From assembly GCA_030064795.1 (NCBI GenBank), contig JASJEI010000483.1:1-9268 (forward strand): DNA of 9,268 bases, in the 5' to 3' direction. How positions within the stretch are numbered: position 1 is the first letter of the stretch; each line of letters begins with the position of its first letter. Below are positions 6,124 through 9,268 of this stretch, piece by piece. The notes below the pieces were generated by a model, which saw only the letters and a list, made by a program, of their open reading frames with translations, made no database searches and was not told where the DNA came from. Source of the DNA: Pleurocapsa sp. MO_226.B13 (GTDB taxonomy: Bacteria > Cyanobacteriota > Cyanobacteriia > Cyanobacteriales > Xenococcaceae). The position numbers were made by a program, and so were the translations under genes.

Positions 6124-7752
6124 CTATTCCCATTCAATAGTTCCAGGGGGTTTCGAGGTAACATCGTAGACTACACGGTTAACACCCTTGACCTCATTGA
6201 CAATACGATTAGAAATAGTTTCTAATAATTCGTAGGGTACTTTTGCCCAATCAGCAGTCATGCCGTCTTCACTGGTGATAAAGCGCAGTACGATCGGATG
6301 GGCATAGGTGCGTTTGTCCCCCATGACTCCCACACTACGAATCGGTAACAAGACAGCAAAGGCTTGCCAGTAGTCGTGATACAGACCCTGCTTGCTAATT
6401 TCATCACGAACAATATAATCGGCATCTCGGAGAATATTCAGTCTCTCGGCGGTAACTTCCCCTACGATCCGAATTGCTAAACCAGGACCAGGAAAGGGAT
6501 GACGACGAACAATTTCTTCTGGCAAACCGATCGCACGAGCAACGTTACGTACCTCATCCTTAAATAGTTTTCGCAGGGGTTCGACTAATTTAAAGCGCAG
6601 ATCTTTGGGTAAACCACCGACATTATGATGGCTTTTTATTTTTACTGCGACTCTTTCGCCTGTTTTGGGGTCAACATTGCTATCGGCAGACTCAATCACG
6701 TCTGGGTAAAGTGTTCCTTGAGCGAGATAGTCAAAGGGCCCTAGTTTTTTGGATTCTTCTTCAAACACCTTGATAAATTCATGTCCAATACGACGGCGTT
6801 TGAGTTCGGGGTCGGTTACGCCCTTGACCTGTGCTAAAAAGCGATCGCGAGCCATCACGTATTCTACAGGAATGTGAAACTTGTTGTTAAAAATTTCTAC
6901 TAGTCTTTCTGGTTCGCCTTTACGCATAAACCCCTGGTCGATAAACATACAGGTAAGCTGTTCGCCAATTGCCCGATGTAAGAGAAAGGCTAAGGTAGAG
7001 GAGTCTACCCCTCCAGATAAAGCGAGTAAGACCCTTTTGTTCCCGACTTTAGCTTTGATTTCTCGGATCGATTCTTCTACAAAAGCTTCAGTCGTCCAAG
7101 TTGGTTCGCATTCGCAAATATGGTAAACAAAGTTGCGAATTAGGGCAATTCCTCCTTCAGAATGTACTACCTCTGGATGAAACTGGACTCCAAACAATTT
7201 TTTCTCAGGATTAGAGATGGCAGCACAGGGAGTATTTTTGGTGTAAGCTAGAATCGAAAATCCTTCTGGTAAGTTTACACAAGAGTCGCCATGACTCATC
7301 CACATGATCGAACTATCTTCGACATTTGTCAGCAAGTCTGTCGGATCTTCAATAAATAGTTGCGCTTTGCCATATTCTCCTAGTTTAACTTTCTCAACTG
7401 TTCCGCCCAATTGCTTGACCATTAGCTGCATTCCATAGCACACACCTAAAACTGGAATACCGAGATTCCAAATTTCTGGGTCGCACTTGGGTGCATTATC
7501 GTCATAAACGGAATTTGGGCCACCAGAGAGAATAATCCCTTGGGGATTAATTTCCAGAAGTTTTTGAGCAGAAGTTCGATAAGATAGGACTTCTGAATAT
7601 ACCTGAGTTTCGCGAATTCTACGAGCGATTAACTCAGAATACTGAGAACCGAAATCAATAATAATAATTTTTTGGCGGTCTACGTTGTCTACTAAAGACT
7701 CAGGGGATAAAGTCTTTTTACTGGGAGAGATTGATTCTGTCTGAATAGTCAC
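6124..7752 (-). CDS. guaA: GMP synthase (glutamine-hydrolysing)
   Basis: This cytosolic enzyme converts XMP, ATP and glutamine to GMP, the last committed step to guanine nucleotides. All three domains are present. An N-terminal class I glutamine amidotransferase (about 28-215) carries the triad C105 (GVCYGMQ), H192 and E194 (QFHPE). An ATP pyrophosphatase domain follows with the PP-loop SGGVDS at 246-251. The C-terminal dimerisation/XMP-binding domain has [14 protein letters not shown] (416-429) and the terminal KPPGTIEWE. The 542-residue length is typical of cyanobacteria, with a 25-residue polar leader ahead of the amidotransferase. The start codon is GTG (7752-7750). No in-frame ATG occurs before M108, so GTG is the likely start, although the Shine-Dalgarno is weak. 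cbiD ends 147 bp upstream on the same strand. The gap is long enough for a separate promoter, but I could not identify one. Confidence 0.97.
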   Translation of the reverse strand: MTIQTESISPSKKTLSPESLVDNVDRQKIIIIDFGSQYSELIARRIRETQVYSEVLSYRTSAQKLLEINPQGIILSGGPNSVYDDNAPKCDPEIWNLGIPVLGVCYGMQLMVKQLGGTVEKVKLGEYGKAQLFIEDPTDLLTNVEDSSIMWMSHGDSCVNLPEGFSILAYTKNTPCAAISNPEKKLFGVQFHPEVVHSEGGIALIRNFVYHICECEPTWTTEAFVEESIREIKAKVGNKRVLLALSGGVDSSTLAFLLHRAIGEQLTCMFIDQGFMRKGEPERLVEIFNNKFHIPVEYVMARDRFLAQVKGVTDPELKRRRIGHEFIKVFEEESKKLGPFDYLAQGTLYPDVIESADSNVDPKTGERVAVKIKSHHNVGGLPKDLRFKLVEPLRKLFKDEVRNVARAIGLPEEIVRRHPFPGPGLAIRIVGEVTAERLNILRDADYIVRDEISKQGLYHDYWQAFAVLLPIRSVGVMGDKRTYAHPIVLRFITSEDGMTADWAKVPYELLETISNRIVNEVKGVNRVVYDVTSKPPGTIEWE

Positions 7753-7899
7753 TATACTCTAGAAAGTCTGTGTAAGTAATGTGCGTAACAAAGTGTGAAG
7801 AAACTAGAATTTTTTTGCGAAACTTCGTAGCTTGCGGGTTAAGATGCTGTTGAGTTATGACCTCTGCGAGGGAGGATTATGATAAATATTCATAACAGG

Positions 7900-9009
7900 T
7901 TAGCATAATTTGGGGATCAAAAGGATAGAGTTTTTGCTATATCCGATAATTTTTCTTTGTCGGTCAAATAAGACTGAGGCGACACAAACTTTTTTCTCTG
8001 TAAACTTACGAATATATTCCTGAGATTTGTAATCGATCGCTTCGGTAAGTTGTTCGTAAACTAGATCTACCCAACTATCTTGGTTTTGATTGGTTGCATC
8101 TAACTGGCGCAACACCTCCAAAGCAGCTTCAGTGGTAGGACAGTCAAAAATTTGATTAATTGCGGGTTGGGATAAGCCGAGTTTGGCACAGTAAGCGGTG
8201 AGTATTTCTAGTCTGCCATCGGCAAGGTGATTGGAAGTATGAAAAATTCCTCCCGCCAGCTTAATTAATTTACCATGATAGCCAAAGAGCAAGATCGATC
8301 TAACCTCCTCTAGTCCAGCAGTAACTAACATCGAACCAAGCCAGTTTGCCGTTTTGACAATTCTTTGAGGGTTAATGCCCGATTTTTGTGCTAGATCGAT
8401 GCCATTTTCGCCAATACAAAAGACTAGATCGTCAAATAACTCTGCTTTAGCTTTGATTTGAGCTTGGTAGGTTTCTAGTTGACTCGGTGCGGTCAAAGGT
8501 CGGACAATTCCTGTTGTCCCTAATAAAGATAATCCTGCCACTACTCCAAAAGCTTCGTTGGAAGTCCTCTTTGCCAATCTTTCTCCTTCAGGCAAAATAA
8601 TAGTGACGATTATATTTTCACCAGGAGATAACAACGGGGTGAGATTTTCTTTAATTAACTCTCGTGCATAGCTGTATATAGCTGCTCGATCGCGATCGCT
8701 TTGTTGTCTGCCAATTCCCTCTCCTCCTTCGATAATGATTGGAGTAGCTGATACTGCCTTATTCAAACTAACCTTTGCCCAGATAGGAGTATTACGAGTT
8801 AAATCTAAATGCTCTCCAGGATCGCTACGAGTTATAGCGATCGCACAATTGGGTTCAATTTTCGCTACCTGTTCGATCTCAATATCCACCGTCTGGGGAG
8901 GTTTAATTAAATTTACCGCTACAGTATTTGAAATCGGTTCTTGATGAAGATGGCGCAAGGCAGCGATCGCACTAGCACAGGCGAAAACAGGTAAAGTATA
9001 TCCAGGCAT
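7900..9009 (-). CDS. cbiD: Cobalt-precorrin-5B (C1)-methyltransferase
   Basis: CbiD transfers a methyl group from S-adenosylmethionine to C1 of the cobalt-corrin intermediate in the oxygen-independent (early cobalt insertion) route to cobalamin. The 369-residue protein starts with GYTLPVFACASAIAAL (3-18), the cyanobacterial form of the CbiD N-terminal block. Further family blocks are IIEGGEGIGR (92-101), LPEGERLAKRTSNEAFGV (139-156), LSLLGTTGIVRPL (160-172) and GYHGKLIKLAGGIFHTSNHLADGR (242-265). Length and motifs indicate an intact gene. The ATG at 9009 begins right at the conserved block. No Shine-Dalgarno is visible, because the upstream bases on this strand are pyrimidine-rich heptamer repeats. 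Three HIP1 sites fall near its 5' half. guaA follows in the same direction, and no other cobalamin gene is in the window. Confidence 0.94.
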   Translation of the reverse strand: MPGYTLPVFACASAIAALRHLHQEPISNTVAVNLIKPPQTVDIEIEQVAKIEPNCAIAITRSDPGEHLDLTRNTPIWAKVSLNKAVSATPIIIEGGEGIGRQQSDRDRAAIYSYARELIKENLTPLLSPGENIIVTIILPEGERLAKRTSNEAFGVVAGLSLLGTTGIVRPLTAPSQLETYQAQIKAKAELFDDLVFCIGENGIDLAQKSGINPQRIVKTANWLGSMLVTAGLEEVRSILLFGYHGKLIKLAGGIFHTSNHLADGRLEILTAYCAKLGLSQPAINQIFDCPTTEAALEVLRQLDATNQNQDSWVDLVYEQLTEAIDYKSQEYIRKFTEKKVCVASVLFDRQRKIIGYSKNSILLIPKLC

Positions 9010-9013
9010 ATTT

Positions 9014-9041
9014 GAGGAACGAGGAACGAGGAGTAAGGAAT
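9014..9041. repeat. Heptamer repeats abutting the cbiD start
   Basis: Units GAGGAAC, GAGGAAC, GAGGAGT and AAGGAAT follow one another from 9014 to 9041. On the minus strand the exact pair reads GTTCCTC, one base from the GTTCCTT unit at 5931, so the two loci carry the same repeat family in opposite orientation. The array begins 4 bp upstream of the cbiD ATG. Confidence 0.75.
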
Positions 9042-9065
9042 AAAGAGGATAGGGGAATAACTACT

Positions 9066-9093
9066 GTACAGACAAGGCATGCCTTGTCTCTAC
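9066..9093. repeat. 28-bp palindromic intergenic repeat
   Basis: AGACAAGGCATGCCTTGTCT (9070-9089) is a perfect 20-bp palindrome. A C/C mismatch is followed by three more pairs (GTA at 9066-9068, TAC at 9091-9093). It resembles the GTAGAGAC...GTCTCTAC palindromes scattered between genes in many filamentous and unicellular cyanobacteria. As RNA it would fold into a strong hairpin, but no T run follows. Confidence 0.75.
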
Positions 9094-9094
9094 C

Positions 9095-9114
9095 AACTCC
9101 GAACTCCGAACTCA
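9095..9114. repeat. AACTCCG tandem heptamers
   Basis: AACTCCG occurs twice in tandem (9095-9101 and 9102-9108), followed by a decayed copy AACTCAT. It continues the cluster of heptamer repeats around the 28-bp palindrome. Confidence 0.65.
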
Positions 9115-9192
9115 TTTACTTTCAACTTCAAATTCTACACACGACTTGGAAGGTTATTCAATTAAAAGTAGGGTTGAACTGAGTAAAAATTA

Positions 9193-9268
9193 CTATGAGG
9201 GCATCATCACCTCCAAAACTTGTTCTGTAGATTTTCCTTGCGTCAATAGAGTTTGATTCAGTTTAAGT
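9193..9268 (-). CDS. 3' end of an unidentified gene, cut by the window edge
   Basis: On the minus strand a frame enters from the right edge and runs about 24 codons to a TAG at 9193-9195. Its last residues read LLTQGKSTEQVLEVMMPS. The composition looks protein-like (amphipathic, ordinary residues) and the direction matches cbiD, whose start is 183 bp further on. The fragment is too short to recognise a family or to rule out a chance open frame. Confidence 0.45.
   Translation of the reverse strand, partial: LKLNQTLLTQGKSTEQVLEVMMPS

Noticed and set aside
6881..7126. 81-codon plus-strand open frame
   Set aside because: It is antisense to the conserved middle of guaA; the same reasoning removes 1592-1783, 2518-2706 and 8735-8944 inside other genes.
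7753..7899. Search for a separate guaA promoter or riboswitch
   Set aside because: No convincing -35/-10 pair or conserved riboswitch fold could be read in the 147 bp between cbiD and guaA.

Overview
The window looks like cyanobacterial chromosome. It holds ten exact copies of the HIP1 octamer GCGATCGC, where well under one is expected by chance in 9.3 kb. It also has short tandem heptamer repeats between genes, a Ycf39 photosystem II assembly factor, and an orphan protein of the phycobilisome globin family. The genes are ordinary, intact chromosomal genes. I see no transposase, phage gene, CRISPR array, tRNA or rRNA.

Left part (1-2913): a perfect hairpin at the window edge is followed by three minus-strand genes. 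These are ycf39, a 218-residue HEAT-repeat protein, and a 52-residue soluble rubredoxin that is easy to miss because of its size. A phycobiliprotein-like gene diverges from the rubredoxin gene. The 99-bp space between them carries an 11-bp perfect inverted repeat. All four genes suggest photosynthesis, bilin or redox housekeeping. A working link between them is inference from adjacency only.

Middle (2914-6123): a RibD-C/DHFR-like reductase gene, locally richer in A+T than its neighbours, is followed by a 337-bp stretch with no convincing gene but an imperfect hairpin. Next comes ilvD (dihydroxy-acid dehydratase, branched-chain amino acid synthesis) on the minus strand. Upstream of ilvD, a perfect TATAAT box sits exactly in the centre of a 7-bp inverted repeat. 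The remaining ilvD-guaA gap holds a repeat island: seven tandem heptamers containing a 20-bp perfect palindrome, then about 100 bases of almost pure pyrimidine.

Right part (6124-9268): guaA (GMP synthase, GTG start) and cbiD (corrin-ring C1 methylation in cobalamin synthesis) lie in the same direction on the minus strand, 147 bp apart. Heptamer repeats reach to within a few bases of the cbiD start codon. Beyond them lie a 28-bp palindromic repeat and the 3' end of an unidentified minus-strand gene cut by the window edge.

I found no clear new multi-gene system. The points most worth following are the orphan bilin-type globin with its divergent rubredoxin and nearby HEAT protein, the operator-like arrangement at the ilvD promoter, and the repeats placed against cbiD.
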